The notes under the pieces are model-generated. The model saw only the letters and a list, made by a program, of their open reading frames with translations, was not told the origin of the DNA and did not search any database. From assembly GCA_002694985.1 (NCBI GenBank), contig NZNS01000005.1:292986-356985 (forward strand): a DNA stretch of 64,000 bases, given 5' to 3'. Of this stretch, positions 1 to 9,163 are shown one piece after another. The DNA comes from Parvibaculum sp. (lineage in GTDB: Bacteria; Pseudomonadota; Alphaproteobacteria; Parvibaculales; Parvibaculaceae). How positions within the stretch are numbered: position 1 is the first letter of the stretch; each line of letters starts with the position of its first letter. The position numbers were made by a program, and so were the translations under genes.

Positions 1-854
1 CTCGACAAAGGCGGCAATGAGCGCGCGCGCAAGCGCGTGGCCTCTCCGCGCGGCGACTATGCCGCCACCATCGCCGCCATTCGCGATCTCGTTGCCGCCC
101 TCGAAGCCGAAACCGGAGAGCAAGGTACTGTCGGCATCGGTATGCCGGGCGCAATCTCGCCCGCCACCGGCCTCGTGAAAAACGCGAACAGCACCTGGCT
201 CATCGGCCATCCCTTCGGAAAAGATCTCGAAGCCGCACTCGGGCGCGAGGTCCGCCTCGCAAACGATGCCGATTGTTTCGCCCTCTCCGAAGCAACCGAT
301 GGCGCGGCGGCGGGCGCAGCCTCCGTCTTCGGCGTCATCCTCGGCACGGGCGTCGGCGGCGGCATCACCGTCAACGGCGCGCTCCTCACCGGGCCCAACG
401 CCATTGCCGGCGAATGGGGGCATAATTCGCTCCCCTTCGTCCTCCTGACGAGATGCCGGGCCCGGAATGCTATTGCGGCAAGAAGGGCTGCATCGAAACC
501 TGGCTTTCGGGTCCGGGCTTCGCTGCGGATTATATGCTCGACACGCGCGAGGCCCTTTCGCCGGAGGCCATCGTCGCGGCGGCAGAAGGCGGTAACCGTC
601 CCGCCCGCCTCGCGCTCCGGCGCTATGCGGACCGCCTCGCCCGAGCGCTGGCACATGTCATCAATATTCTCGATCCCCATGCCATCGTGCTCGGCGGCGG
701 CATGTCGAACATCGCCGCTCTCTACGATGAAGTGCCCTCCCGCTGGGGCGCTTACGTCTTTTCCGACAGCGTCTCGACGCCGCTCCTGCGCCACGCCCAC
801 GGAGACGCAAGCGGTGTACGCGGCGCGGCCTGGCTCTGGCCCGAGGCAGGCTGA
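1..854 (+). pseudogene. ROK-family sugar kinase, 5'-partial and frameshifted
   Basis: ROK proteins phosphorylate free hexoses (fructose, glucose, N-acetylglucosamine) in the cytoplasm or act as repressors. This one has no visible DNA-binding domain, but its N-terminus lies outside the window. Frame 1 reads from base 1 through the family signature GVILGTGVGGG and the GEWGHN zinc/substrate motif to about base 432. Sequence then continues in frame 3 with the zinc motif CYCGKKGC, the IVLGGG segment and a stop at 852-854. Reading CCCC at 432-435 as CCCCC restores one frame and gives the expected spacing between GHN and CYCG. Either this is a recent one-base deletion in a homopolymer or a sequencing error. 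Sugar specificity is not determinable. Confidence 0.85.
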
Positions 855-858
855 GCCT

Positions 859-1938
859 TTACTGCGCGCCCATATTCCCGCCCGCTTCCCTCGCTCCCCG
901 GATCAATCCGTGTACGAAGCGAAGTTTTCCCATCACCATCGGCGACAGCACAAAGGGATAGAGATCGTCCTGCCCCATGCTCTGGCTGAGATTGTTGATG
1001 GCAACGGTGAGCGGTATCCACGCCGCCATAAGCTGATCGAAATCATGAGGATCGCAGGCACGAAAATCCGTCTCCTCGCCTTCGCTTACTTGCGGGCAAA
1101 TCGTCAGCCCGAAGGCACCCGCTGTTTCCAGCGTGGCAACGATGTGCAGGTAATGCGCCCAGGTCTCCGCGAAGTCTTCCCAGGCATGAGCCGTCGCATA
1201 GGCGCTGACATGGGTTTCCTGCCAGCCCGCCGTTGCGCCATTGGCGTAATAGGCTGAAAGCGCCTCGCTGTAGTCGCGCCTTTCGTCGCCGAACATCTCG
1301 CGGAATGACCTGTGCCATACCGTATCGCAGACAAGCCGGTCCCAGTAGTAATGCCCGATCTCGTGGCGAAAATGACCGAGCAGCGTCCGGTAGGGTTCAC
1401 CCATGTCGCGGCGGTTGCGCTCGCGCACGGCGTCATCTGCCTCCGCCACATCGATCGTGATGAGGCCGCTGCGATGGCCGATGGTAACGGGCTCATCCGC
1501 CGTTCCCGGCGCGGCGGGCCCGGAGAGAAAGTCGAAGGCGATGCCCCTCGCGCGGTCGTCGAACTTGCTGATGACCGGCAGGCCCAGCCGCAACAGCCCG
1601 TAGACGAGGCGATGCTTGGCCGTCTCGATCCGCCGCCACAGAAGAACGCTCGCCCCATGACCAAGGTCGGGCACCGTCCGGTTCAGGCGGCAAGCCACGC
1701 AATAAGGATTGCCCGCATCCGCCGGCACCATCCAGTTGCAGGCATCGTGAGCCGCATTGGCGCAGTAGCGCACTTCCCGCTGCGGATCGGCCATCGGACG
1801 GAAAATCTCGCGGTCGGGCGACAGTGCGCTCAGCTGCATCTCGTCGGGTAGAAACCCGAGACGCATCCCGCAGCGTTCGCATTCGGTATTCTCGAAATAT
1901 AGCGTGTGCCCGCAATGCTGGCATTCGAAGAGCTTCAT
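859..1938 (-). CDS. Putative zinc-binding metallopeptidase (Peptidase_Mx type)
   Basis: A 359-residue soluble protein. The N-terminus holds a zinc ribbon (Cys6, Cys9, Cys20, Cys23), and further cysteines at 59, 67, 80 and 83 suggest a second metal site. An HEIGH motif at residues 192-196 is the gluzincin-like catalytic core. This arrangement matches the family annotated as putative zinc-binding metallopeptidase, whose substrate is unknown to me. It has no signal peptide, so it is probably cytoplasmic. It is transcribed divergently from dinB and its end lies 4 bp from the ROK gene end. Family assignment is good; the physiological role is open. Confidence 0.85.
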   Translation of the reverse strand: MKLFECQHCGHTLYFENTECERCGMRLGFLPDEMQLSALSPDREIFRPMADPQREVRYCANAAHDACNWMVPADAGNPYCVACRLNRTVPDLGHGASVLLWRRIETAKHRLVYGLLRLGLPVISKFDDRARGIAFDFLSGPAAPGTADEPVTIGHRSGLITIDVAEADDAVRERNRRDMGEPYRTLLGHFRHEIGHYYWDRLVCDTVWHRSFREMFGDERRDYSEALSAYYANGATAGWQETHVSAYATAHAWEDFAETWAHYLHIVATLETAGAFGLTICPQVSEGEETDFRACDPHDFDQLMAAWIPLTVAINNLSQSMGQDDLYPFVLSPMVMGKLRFVHGLIRGAREAGGNMGAQ

Positions 1939-2136
1939 GAGTGGGCCTCGGTCGGGGGGTCAGCTAGGGTCACAACGCCCTGCTGGCGGAAAAGCCCCAT
2001 CGGAATAGTCGATTATAGCCCTATTTCTCTACAGCCCTTGTCCCCGAGCTATCGTCCCGGATATTCGGCGATGACAATCCGCTTTGCTGGTAAACTCCCG
2101 GCGAAACATCATCCCGGCCGCCCCTATAACGCCCTC

Positions 2137-3405
2137 ATGACCGACGCAACCACAGGCTTTTGCCGCGACTGCTTCTCTCCCGTGCCCGAAGGCGCGGAGC
2201 GTTGCCCTGTATGCCGCCGCCCGCGTCTCCTCTTCCACCCGGAGATCAACTCTCTCACCATCGCGCATATGGATTGCGATGCTTTCTATGCGGCGGTCGA
2301 GAAGCGCGACAACCCGGAGCTTCGCGACAAGCCGCTCATCATCGGCGGCGGCACGCGCGGTGTCGTCTCCACCTGCTGCTACATCGCGCGCATCAGAGGT
2401 GTGCGCTCCGCCATGCCCATGTTCAAGGCGCTCGCCGCCTGCCCGGAAGCCACCGTCCTGAAACCCGACATGAACAAATATGCGCGCGTCGCCCGCGATG
2501 TCCGCGCTCTCATGCGCGACCTCACGCCCCTCGTCGAGCCTGTCTCCATCGACGAGGCCTTCCTCGATCTCTCCGGCACCGAACGCCTCCATCACGCCAG
2601 CGCCGCCGTCAGCATGGCGCGCCTCGCAAAGCGCATCGAAGACGAGATCGGCATCACCGTTTCCGTCGGCCTTTCCCACAACAAGTTTCTCGCCAAGATG
2701 GCCTCCGACCTCGACAAGCCGCGCGGCTTCGCCGTTATCGGCCGCGAGGAGACCCTCTCCTTTCTCGCCTCGAAACCCGTCTCGATGATCTGGGGCGTCG
2801 GCAAGGCGCTGGAGGCAAAGCTCGCTCGCGAGGGCATCACCCGCATTTCCCAGCTTCAGAAGATGGAAGAACACGATCTCATGGCGCGCTTCGGCTCCAT
2901 GGGAAGCCGCCTCTACCGTCTGTCGCGTGGTCTGGACAGCCGCCATGTCGAACCCGTCCATGAGACGAAAAGCATTTCCGCCGAAACAACCTTTATGCGC
3001 GACATCGCAGACAGGGCCGAGCTCGACCGCATTCTCTGGCCCCTCTGCGACAAGGTCGCCACCCGCGCCAAGGCGGCGGGACTCTCCGGCTCGACCGTGG
3101 TGCTGAAACTCAAGACCGCCGACTTCAAGATCCGTACGCGCAACCAGACCCTGCCCGACCCCACGCAGCTTGCCGAAGTGATCTACCGTGTCGCCTCGCC
3201 CATGCTTGCCCGCGAAGCCACGGGGACAAGTTTTCGCCTTCTGGGGGTGGGGATTTCAGGTCTCGCCGATGGTGACCTCGCCGACCCGCCCGACATGCTC
3301 GATCCCGCCGCGACGCGCCGCGCGGAGGCCGAACGGGCGATGGATCGTCTCCGCGCGAAATTCGGGGACAAGTCCATCGTCAAGGGACGAGGCATGAAAG
3401 AATGA
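2137..3405 (+). CDS. dinB: DNA polymerase IV with N-terminal zinc ribbon
   Basis: Y-family translesion polymerase, 422 residues, copying past damaged bases at stalled forks. The catalytic aspartates appear in HMDCDAF (Asp46) and SIDEAFLD (Asp139, Glu140); thumb, helix-hairpin-helix and little-finger regions follow. Residues 9-26 add a four-cysteine ribbon (CRDC and CPVC) ahead of the polymerase core, absent from E. coli DinB but seen in some Rhizobiales homologues. The ATG at 2137 is chosen because it places this ribbon directly at the N-terminus; the frame stays open upstream to 1906 without family-like sequence. I saw no clear LexA box of the alphaproteobacterial GTTC-N7-GTTC type upstream. 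Confidence 0.93.
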   Translation: MTDATTGFCRDCFSPVPEGAERCPVCRRPRLLFHPEINSLTIAHMDCDAFYAAVEKRDNPELRDKPLIIGGGTRGVVSTCCYIARIRGVRSAMPMFKALAACPEATVLKPDMNKYARVARDVRALMRDLTPLVEPVSIDEAFLDLSGTERLHHASAAVSMARLAKRIEDEIGITVSVGLSHNKFLAKMASDLDKPRGFAVIGREETLSFLASKPVSMIWGVGKALEAKLAREGITRISQLQKMEEHDLMARFGSMGSRLYRLSRGLDSRHVEPVHETKSISAETTFMRDIADRAELDRILWPLCDKVATRAKAAGLSGSTVVLKLKTADFKIRTRNQTLPDPTQLAEVIYRVASPMLAREATGTSFRLLGVGISGLADGDLADPPDMLDPAATRRAEAERAMDRLRAKFGDKSIVKGRGMKE

Positions 3406-3410
3406 CAAAG

Positions 3411-3440
3411 CGGGTATAAATCCGTCTACGGACGAACCCG
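3411..3440 (-). other. Nested hairpin downstream of iteron element A
   Basis: On the minus strand, just past the CTTATCC box of element A, an outer stem (3411-3415 with 3436-3440, CGGGT/ACCCG) encloses an inner stem (3421-3425 with 3428-3432, TCCGT/ACGGA). It starts 5 bp after the dinB stop, so it may instead act as a dinB terminator or 3' stabiliser, although no T-tract follows on the plus strand. A hairpin of different sequence sits at the same relative place beside element B. Confidence 0.45.
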
Positions 3441-3441
3441 G

Positions 3442-3490
3442 GGATAAGAGCGTCATTTGTGACGTTATTATGACGTTTCGATGACGGTCG
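3442..3490 (-). promoter_or_regulatory. Iteron element A (three CGTCA repeats at 11-bp spacing)
   Basis: Read on the minus strand, CGTCA occurs at 3486-3482, 3475-3471 and 3464-3460, each exactly 11 bp apart, followed 12 bp later by CTTATCC. Helically phased direct repeats placed before a -10-like box are typical of OmpR/PhoB-family response-regulator promoters (the PHO box is CTGTCAT repeated at 11 bp). A second copy at 35704-35752 is identical at 36 of 49 positions without gaps. The element lies between the convergent genes dinB and eipB, so no protein gene follows it. Regulator and product are unknown. Confidence 0.55.
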
Positions 3491-3503
3491 AAAACGACGT
3501 TCG

Positions 3504-3523
3504 AAAAACGGCGGAAAACCGCC
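3504..3523 (-). terminator. Rho-independent terminator of eipB
   Basis: On the minus strand GGCGG-TTTT-CCGCC is followed by GTTTTT (aaaaa at 3504-3508 on the plus strand). It sits 30 bp past the eipB stop codon, the expected place for an intrinsic terminator, and separates eipB from element A. Confidence 0.7.
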
Positions 3524-3552
3524 ACCTCGAATTGTGACGGTTGCCGCCCCGT

Positions 3553-4365
3553 TCAGCACTTGTCCGGATCGAAATAGGTGACTTCGCTGAGCGCTCCCTT
3601 CACCTCGACATCGAGATAATCAAGCGACAACATGGCCGATATCCCGTTGGGAAATAAGAGATATCCCATCTCGAAGCTTGGCACGCCCTCGCCATCCGCC
3701 GGATCGAAATAGCTGATCCGCACGGGCCAGGGCTCCATCTCGGCAAGTGCCGCGCCCTTTCCGTCCACCTTCGCGTCAAGCCCTTGAACTGGAACGGTTT
3801 TTCCAATGAAAGCGGTGGTCGGATTCTCGCCCTTTTCCGTCCCGTCGAACAGCGGATGGCTGAAAACCTTGTGCCCTGCTTGCGCTTTTTCGATCAGCCC
3901 GAGGTTGTATTCCATGGGAAAAAGCGTCTCGCGGGGCATCGCCATGGGCTCGTCGCCTTCGCGTAAGAGCTTGATATCGCCGGACTTTTCGCGCGTTGCC
4001 GTGCCTTCCTCGCTATCGGTCAGCTCGCCATTCGTATACTCGGTCCGGGTGAAACGAAACTCGCTCCCATCCGCCGCTTCCCAATAGCTCAGGCGAACGT
4101 CGTTGCTCACAAACCCTTGATCTGCAACGGAAACTTTCGTCACCACGCGCTGCAACGAGGTATAGCCACCGCAAGCCGGCCCCCCTCGCCACTCGACGAC
4201 CATGCGTCCCTCAATGCCCGTCACGTCGCTCACCGGCTGCATGTGTCCGAGCGACAGGTCATAGACGGCGCGATGCATCTGCAAGGACGGCGAAGCTGCC
4301 GCCACCCCGGTCTCCACGACAAAAAAGGCAATAATTACAGACACTAAACGCTCGAACCGCTTCAC
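3553..4365 (-). CDS. eipB: EipB-family periplasmic envelope-integrity protein (DUF1849)
   Basis: A 270-residue exported protein with an N-terminal signal peptide (hydrophobic about residues 7-19, cleavage near VAAA-SP). The conserved DUF1849 features are present: the GGPACGGYTS segment with Cys65, and a C-terminal cysteine as the last residue (Cys270). In Brucella EipB the equivalent pair forms a disulfide closing a beta-spiral fold that supports the cell envelope, and EipB is genetically linked to lipoproteins and peptidoglycan. It is monocistronic here, convergent with dinB and divergent from the dehydrogenase. Function is inferred from the family. Confidence 0.88.
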   Translation of the reverse strand: MKRFERLVSVIIAFFVVETGVAAASPSLQMHRAVYDLSLGHMQPVSDVTGIEGRMVVEWRGGPACGGYTSLQRVVTKVSVADQGFVSNDVRLSYWEAADGSEFRFTRTEYTNGELTDSEEGTATREKSGDIKLLREGDEPMAMPRETLFPMEYNLGLIEKAQAGHKVFSHPLFDGTEKGENPTTAFIGKTVPVQGLDAKVDGKGAALAEMEPWPVRISYFDPADGEGVPSFEMGYLLFPNGISAMLSLDYLDVEVKGALSEVTYFDPDKC

Positions 4366-4456
4366 TTCGTTTCCGCTCCCGCACCGTCTATTTCAGCTCT
4401 TTTGCGAGCCTACACCATCGGGTAAACCGGATAACCAGTTCATCGGAAGGCTTTGC

Positions 4457-5422
4457 ATGACCCGCCCTCGCATTCTCGTCACACGAAAATTACCGTCCGA
4501 TGTAGAGGCCCGCGCTTGCGCGCATTTCGATGCCTCTCTCAATGAAGACGACACCCTGCCCACGCGCGAGACCATCATTGCGGATGCAAAGGGAAAGGAC
4601 GGCCTTCTCGTCACCGTGACGGACAGGATCGACGCGGAGCTGATCGCCGCCCTCCCCGCGAGCGTCAAAATTATTTCAACCTTCTCAGTAGGTTACGATC
4701 ACATTGACGTCGCCGCCGCCACCGCGCGCGGCATTGCCGTCACCAACACGCCGGACGTCCTGACCGATGCCACGGCCGAGATTGCACTCCTTCTCATGCT
4801 CGGCGCGGCTCGCAACGCGACCTCATCCATCGCCACTCTTCGTGAAGGCCGCTGGAAAAACTGGGCGCCCACGGGAATGCTGGGGACGGAGCTTTCCGGC
4901 AAGCGGCTGGGGATTCTCGGCCTGGGCCGTATCGGCCGCGCCACAGCTTCCCGCGCACGTGCGTTCGGTATGGAGATCCACTATCACAGCCGCCAGCGCC
5001 TCTCGCCCGAGCTGGAGGAAGGTGCGCGCTATCATGCTGATATTGCTTCACTTTTCAGCGTTTCAGACATCCTGTCCATCCATTGTGCCTCGACACCGCA
5101 GACACGCGGTCTGATCAACCGCGAGACCATTGCTCACCTGCCCGAGGGGGCCATCATCGTGAACACCGCGCGTGGCGACATCGTCGATGATGATGCCTTG
5201 ATCGAAGCTCTCGCTTCCGGGCGCCTCGGGGCCGCCGGGCTCGACGTCTTCAACAACGAGCCGAACTTTCATCCCGGATATCTCAATCTTTCCAATGCCT
5301 TCCTCCTCCCTCATCTCGGCAGCGCCACGCTCGAAACACGCAACGCCATGGGGTTTCGCGCTCTGGAAAACCTTGAAGCGTTCTTCCGGGGAGATACGCC
5401 CCGCGACCTCGTATCCACCTAG
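4457..5422 (+). CDS. D-isomer-specific 2-hydroxyacid dehydrogenase (glyoxylate/hydroxypyruvate reductase type)
   Basis: NAD(P)H-dependent oxidoreductase of 321 residues interconverting 2-keto and D-2-hydroxy acids. The Rossmann motif GLGRIG is at residues 155-160, and the catalytic Arg (TARGD, 239), Glu (NEP, 268) and His (LPHLGSA, 286) are all in place. Length and motifs resemble the glyoxylate reductase GyaR group more than PGDH, since there is no ACT regulatory domain. The exact substrate (glyoxylate, hydroxypyruvate or other) cannot be read from sequence. It stands alone between eipB (divergent) and the diguanylate cyclase gene. Confidence 0.88.
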   Translation: MTRPRILVTRKLPSDVEARACAHFDASLNEDDTLPTRETIIADAKGKDGLLVTVTDRIDAELIAALPASVKIISTFSVGYDHIDVAAATARGIAVTNTPDVLTDATAEIALLLMLGAARNATSSIATLREGRWKNWAPTGMLGTELSGKRLGILGLGRIGRATASRARAFGMEIHYHSRQRLSPELEEGARYHADIASLFSVSDILSIHCASTPQTRGLINRETIAHLPEGAIIVNTARGDIVDDDALIEALASGRLGAAGLDVFNNEPNFHPGYLNLSNAFLLPHLGSATLETRNAMGFRALENLEAFFRGDTPRDLVST

Positions 5423-5589
5423 GCGTGTTGGGAAATCGTTACCCTTAAGAGGCAAACTTTGCCGGTCCCTCCCACCGCCCCGCCTGCTAGGTAATTGATT
5501 TTACTCACTTTCTCTTCTGGCAGCGCATTTGCATCTTCAGCTCCACTCACACTCCAAACAGAGGGGCCACGGTAAGCCGTGACGGGGAT

Positions 5590-6312
5590 ATGGGGTATTC
5601 GAAGAGAACATTTGAAGGCGGCAATGAGCCCGCTGCGAGCATTATGGACGGCATCATGCCGTCCGATCCGCAGACGGAGCGTTTTCGCCGCAGTCTTGGA
5701 CTCGGAAGCCGCACGCAAGCCAATCGCCACCTCGTCGCACAGGCAATCGCCTTTGCAAACGAAACCGAAAGCCGCATCGTTGCACTCAACGAACGCATCC
5801 GGCAGCTTGAGGCGCTTGCGCAGACCGACGAACTCACGGGGCTGCTCAACAGACGCGGTTTCGATGAAGTGCTTCGTCGCAATCTCCTGAGCGCCGCGCG
5901 CTATGAGGAAACGGGCCTTCTCGCCTATATCGACCTCGATGACTTCAAGACCGTCAACGACTGCCACGGCCACAGCGCTGGCGACGAAGTGCTGCGCCAG
6001 GTTGGTGCTTTCCTCAGCAAAAGCATTCGCGCAACGGACTATGCGGCACGTCTCGGCGGCGACGAATTCGCGATCCTTTTTGTGCGCGCCGATCATCGTC
6101 CGGCCCGTGAAAGGGCTCGCGAAATGCTGAGGGAGATCGGCAAGCTCAAGATCACCTGCAAGTCTCGCCGCATCTCCGTGCGCGCAAGCCTCGGCCTCGC
6201 AAGCTACAATGGCGAAACGCAGCTCGAAAACCTGATCGAGCGTGCGGACCGCGCCATGTATGCCGACAAGAAAAACGGCAGCCGGGCCGCTCGCCTCACC
6301 ACGCTGGGATAA
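5590..6312 (+). CDS. GGDEF diguanylate cyclase
   Basis: A 240-residue cytoplasmic protein that should make cyclic di-GMP from two GTP. After an N-terminal stretch with a likely coiled coil (about 55-78), the GGDEF domain starts at DELTGLLNRRG (80-90). The active-site loop GGDEF is intact at 156-160, and an inhibitory I-site RxxD (Arg147, Asp150) lies the usual five residues upstream, suggesting product feedback. There is no membrane or recognisable sensor domain, so the input signal is unknown. A small hairpin (CACGG/CCGTG, 5568-5581) sits just before the start codon and could touch translation. The 167-bp leader shows no convincing c-di-GMP riboswitch. Confidence 0.92.
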   Translation: MGYSKRTFEGGNEPAASIMDGIMPSDPQTERFRRSLGLGSRTQANRHLVAQAIAFANETESRIVALNERIRQLEALAQTDELTGLLNRRGFDEVLRRNLLSAARYEETGLLAYIDLDDFKTVNDCHGHSAGDEVLRQVGAFLSKSIRATDYAARLGGDEFAILFVRADHRPARERAREMLREIGKLKITCKSRRISVRASLGLASYNGETQLENLIERADRAMYADKKNGSRAARLTTLG

Positions 6313-6330
6313 CGAGCCGCGGCCGATCGC

Positions 6331-7371
6331 TCAGACGAACGGCTCGCCCTTGGGTTGCTGTTGCGTAATGCAATGGATCGAGCCCCCGCCAATTGCGATT
6401 TCCAGCGCCGGCACCGTCTCAATTTTTCGTCCCGGAAAGGCCTCCGCCATGACACCCGCCGCAACATCGTCGTTCGGGTCGTCATAGATCGGCATGATCA
6501 CCGCCCCATTGGCGATGTATGAATTCACGTAGGACGTGCAGAGCCGCCTTCCGTCGTCCCTTCTGAACTGGCGTTGCGGTTGAGGGATCTCGATCACCTC
6601 CAGCGTTCTCCCTCGCGCATCCTTCGCCGTTTCGAGGCGCCGTTTGTTATCCTGCATCCGGGCATAATTCGGATCACGCCTGTCCTCCGGCATGTGCAGG
6701 AGAACACGGCCTTCGCCCGCAAAAGACGCGATCATATCGACATGTCCGCTCGTCTCGTCGTCTTCCAGTCCGCGGTCCAGCCAGATAATCCGCGCGACGC
6801 CGAGCGTCAGCGCAAGCGCCTCCTCGATCTGTTGCCTTGTCATTTCAGGGTTGCGGTTGTCGTTCAGCAAACATTCCTCGGTCGTTAGAAGCGTACCGTA
6901 GCCATCCACGGAAATCGCACCACCTTCCAGCACCATGTTGTTCGAATATTTGCGCATACCGAGCCGGTCGAGGATAAGTCCGGCCACTGCGGCGTCGTTT
7001 TCATAACCATGATAGGCGTTTCCCCATGCATTGAAACGCCATTGCGATCCGGCAGCATGTCCCTTGCCATCAACAAGAAAAACAGGGCCGGAGTCCCTGC
7101 ACCAGCTATCGTCGATAGGGAGCGGCACCGTTTCGATGCCGCGTCCGCAGGCGAGCCGAACCTGCGCCTCGTCTTCCGGCCGGCAGACCATGCTCACCGG
7201 CTCGAAAGCGGCAATGGCTCGCGCAACCTGCGCATAGGCGGCATAAGTCTGTGGCAAGCGATCACCCCACACTTCTGCCCGGCTCGGCCATTGCATCCAG
7301 CAGCGCTCATGCGGCTCCCATTCAGCCGGCATGAACAGTCCATCATCCGCTGGCATACGCCGCTCGCTCAT
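6331..7371 (-). CDS. aguA: Agmatine deiminase
   Basis: Hydrolyses agmatine to N-carbamoylputrescine and ammonia, a step from arginine to putrescine. The 346-residue length fits the family. Conserved landmarks are EWEPHE near the N-terminus, the DSWCRDSGP motif, NMVLEGGAI, the SGHVDM histidine, and the nucleophile Cys334 in GGGSIHCITQQQP. The partner N-carbamoylputrescine amidohydrolase (aguB) is not next to it and must lie elsewhere if the pathway is complete. It is divergent from the RidA gene; the 95-bp shared gap holds a short inverted repeat (GCGTT-N6-AACGC, 7408-7423) that could be an operator. Confidence 0.95.
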   Translation of the reverse strand: MSERRMPADDGLFMPAEWEPHERCWMQWPSRAEVWGDRLPQTYAAYAQVARAIAAFEPVSMVCRPEDEAQVRLACGRGIETVPLPIDDSWCRDSGPVFLVDGKGHAAGSQWRFNAWGNAYHGYENDAAVAGLILDRLGMRKYSNNMVLEGGAISVDGYGTLLTTEECLLNDNRNPEMTRQQIEEALALTLGVARIIWLDRGLEDDETSGHVDMIASFAGEGRVLLHMPEDRRDPNYARMQDNKRRLETAKDARGRTLEVIEIPQPQRQFRRDDGRRLCTSYVNSYIANGAVIMPIYDDPNDDVAAGVMAEAFPGRKIETVPALEIAIGGGSIHCITQQQPKGEPFV

Positions 7372-7466
7372 GCTCTGCCTTCCCGCTCTTTCACCGTGCC
7401 CTCTTAGGCGTTAGGTATAACGCGCCAACATAGTGCGGCAACCGCGGCAAAGGGAGTTAAAGCGAC

Positions 7467-7934
7467 ATGACCGGAAAGATCGAAGCCCGCCTGAAGGAAA
7501 TCGGCATCGAATTGCCTGCTCCCTCGCAACCGGCCGGCACCTACGTGCCTTATGTCCTTACAGGCAATCTGGTTTTCATTTCGGGTCAGGGCCCCGTCGG
7601 CCCCAAAGGTTTCGAATATCAGGGAAAGGTCGGCAAGGAGCAGGACGCCGAGTCGGGAAAAGCCGCCGCTCGCCTCACCATGATCAATGTCCTCGCCCAG
7701 CTGAAGGCCGCATGCGGCGGAGACCTGGACCGGGTCACGCGCTGTGTGAAACTGCTCGGCTTCGTGAACTCCACCCCGGACTTCGACCAGCAACCTTCCG
7801 TCATCAATGGCGGTTCCGACCTGCTGGTGGAAGTTTTCGGAGAAGCCGGGCGGCATGCCCGCTCCGCCGTTTCCGCCGCGTCGCTCCCCTTCCAGATGAC
7901 GGTGGAGATCGAAGCCATTTTCGAGATCGCATGA
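7467..7934 (+). CDS. RidA/YjgF-family protein
   Basis: A 155-residue member of the RidA superfamily, which as trimers deaminate reactive enamine/imine intermediates released by PLP enzymes. The C-terminal ARSAVSAASLP segment carries the arginine (Arg132) equivalent to catalytic Arg105 of E. coli RidA. The protein is longer than canonical RidA (about 128) because of insertions, placing it in the longer YjgF-like subgroup often annotated only as RidA family. It is followed by the GNAT-like gene after 27 bp, and the HIT gene after that, suggesting one transcript. Deaminase activity is plausible but not certain for this subgroup. Confidence 0.85.
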   Translation: MTGKIEARLKEIGIELPAPSQPAGTYVPYVLTGNLVFISGQGPVGPKGFEYQGKVGKEQDAESGKAAARLTMINVLAQLKAACGGDLDRVTRCVKLLGFVNSTPDFDQQPSVINGGSDLLVEVFGEAGRHARSAVSAASLPFQMTVEIEAIFEIA

Positions 7935-7961
7935 GCTGCACCTGTTTATTAGGATCGGGTC

Positions 7962-9161
7962 ATGGGAGACAGCGAAGCAGCCATCATCCGTGTCGTGGAC
8001 AGCCTTGCCAGCGTGGACAGCGAAAGCTGGGACGCTTGCGCCAATCCGCTGGGTGAACCGGCGAATCCCTTTGTCTCGCACGGATTTCTGAGCGCGCTGG
8101 AGGAGAGCGGGTCAGCCACACGGCACACAGGGTGGCTCGCTCAGCACATCCTTCTGGAGGATGAGGCAGGCAAGCTCGCCGGCTGCATGCCGATGTACCT
8201 CAAGAACCATAGCCGGGGTGAATATGTCTTCGACCACGGCTGGGCCAATGCCCTGGAGAACGCCGGGGGAAACTACTATCCAAAACTTCAGTGTTCGGTC
8301 CCCTTCACGCCAGCAACCGGTCCGCGCTTGCTCGTTCCGAACACCCCCATTCGCGAAGCCGTGGAAGATACATTGCTGGAAGGCGCCATCGAGATCGCCC
8401 GAAGACATGGCGTCTCCTCGCTGCACATCACCTTCCTCCCCGAACGGCAATGGAAGCGCGCAGGTGCCCACGGCCTGCTTCAGCGGACCGACCAGCAATT
8501 CCACTGGCACAACCGAGGCTACAGGACATTTGACGACTTCCTCGCCGATCTGTCCTCCCGCAAACGCAAGATGATCCGCAAGGAACGTGAGCGCGCCACA
8601 GAAAACGGCATCACTGTGGAGTGCGTGACAGGCAATGATCTCACGGAAGATCACTGGGACGCCTTCTTCACCTTCTACATGGATACAGGTGCACGGAAAT
8701 GGGGATCGCCATACCTCACGCGGGATTTTTTCAGCCTGATAAATGAACGCATGGCCGATGAGACGCTTCTTGTGATGGCACGGCGCGATGGCAAACTGAT
8801 CGCAGGCGCACTGAACTTCATCGGCGGTGATGCCTTGTATGGACGAAACTGGGGAGCTATCGAGCATCACCCGTTCCTTCACTTTGAATGCTGCTACTAC
8901 CAGGCCATTGAATTTGCAATCAGCCGAGGCCTCGAACGCGTAGAGGCGGGAGCGCAAGGCGAGCATAAACTTGCGCGGGGCTATGTTCCCTCCCGGACCT
9001 ATAGCGCACACTGGATCGCGAACACTTCGTTTCGCGAGGCGGTCGGCGAATATCTTTCCCGCGAACGCCAATATGTCGATCGCGATATTGCGATACTTGG
9101 CGAATACGCGCCCTTCCGGCACGATACGAGCAAAGACGAATATCAGGAGGATGATTTCTGA
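7962..9161 (+). CDS. FemAB-like/GNAT-fold protein (DUF482 family)
   Basis: A 399-residue cytoplasmic protein matching the DUF482 (peptidoglycan biosynthesis/recognition, FemAB-like) family. Recognisable segments are NPFVSHGFLSALEESG near residues 24-39, YVFDHGWANA near 88-97, and a central SSRKRKMIRKERE basic stretch. The C-terminal half RVEAGAQGEHKLARGY is the most conserved signature. Such proteins are predicted acyl- or aminoacyl-transferases by GNAT fold, but no substrate is established to my knowledge. The gene sits between ridA and the HIT gene with 2 bp to the latter, so they are likely co-transcribed. Confidence 0.8.
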   Translation: MGDSEAAIIRVVDSLASVDSESWDACANPLGEPANPFVSHGFLSALEESGSATRHTGWLAQHILLEDEAGKLAGCMPMYLKNHSRGEYVFDHGWANALENAGGNYYPKLQCSVPFTPATGPRLLVPNTPIREAVEDTLLEGAIEIARRHGVSSLHITFLPERQWKRAGAHGLLQRTDQQFHWHNRGYRTFDDFLADLSSRKRKMIRKERERATENGITVECVTGNDLTEDHWDAFFTFYMDTGARKWGSPYLTRDFFSLINERMADETLLVMARRDGKLIAGALNFIGGDALYGRNWGAIEHHPFLHFECCYYQAIEFAISRGLERVEAGAQGEHKLARGYVPSRTYSAHWIANTSFREAVGEYLSRERQYVDRDIAILGEYAPFRHDTSKDEYQEDDF

Positions 9162-9163
9162 CC

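Noticed and set aside
1939..2136. LexA/SOS box before dinB.
   Set aside because: No GTTC-N7-GTTC or GAAC-N7-GAAC arrangement was found in the gap.
1906..2136. N-terminal extension of dinB using upstream ATGs at 1906 or 2071.
   Set aside because: The added residues do not resemble DinB, and the zinc ribbon begins directly after the ATG at 2137.
5423..5589. Possible c-di-GMP riboswitch before the GGDEF gene (GGCAAAC stretch near 5452).
   Set aside because: The conserved GEMM helices and tetraloop-receptor pairing could not be assembled; only a short hairpin near the start codon is present.
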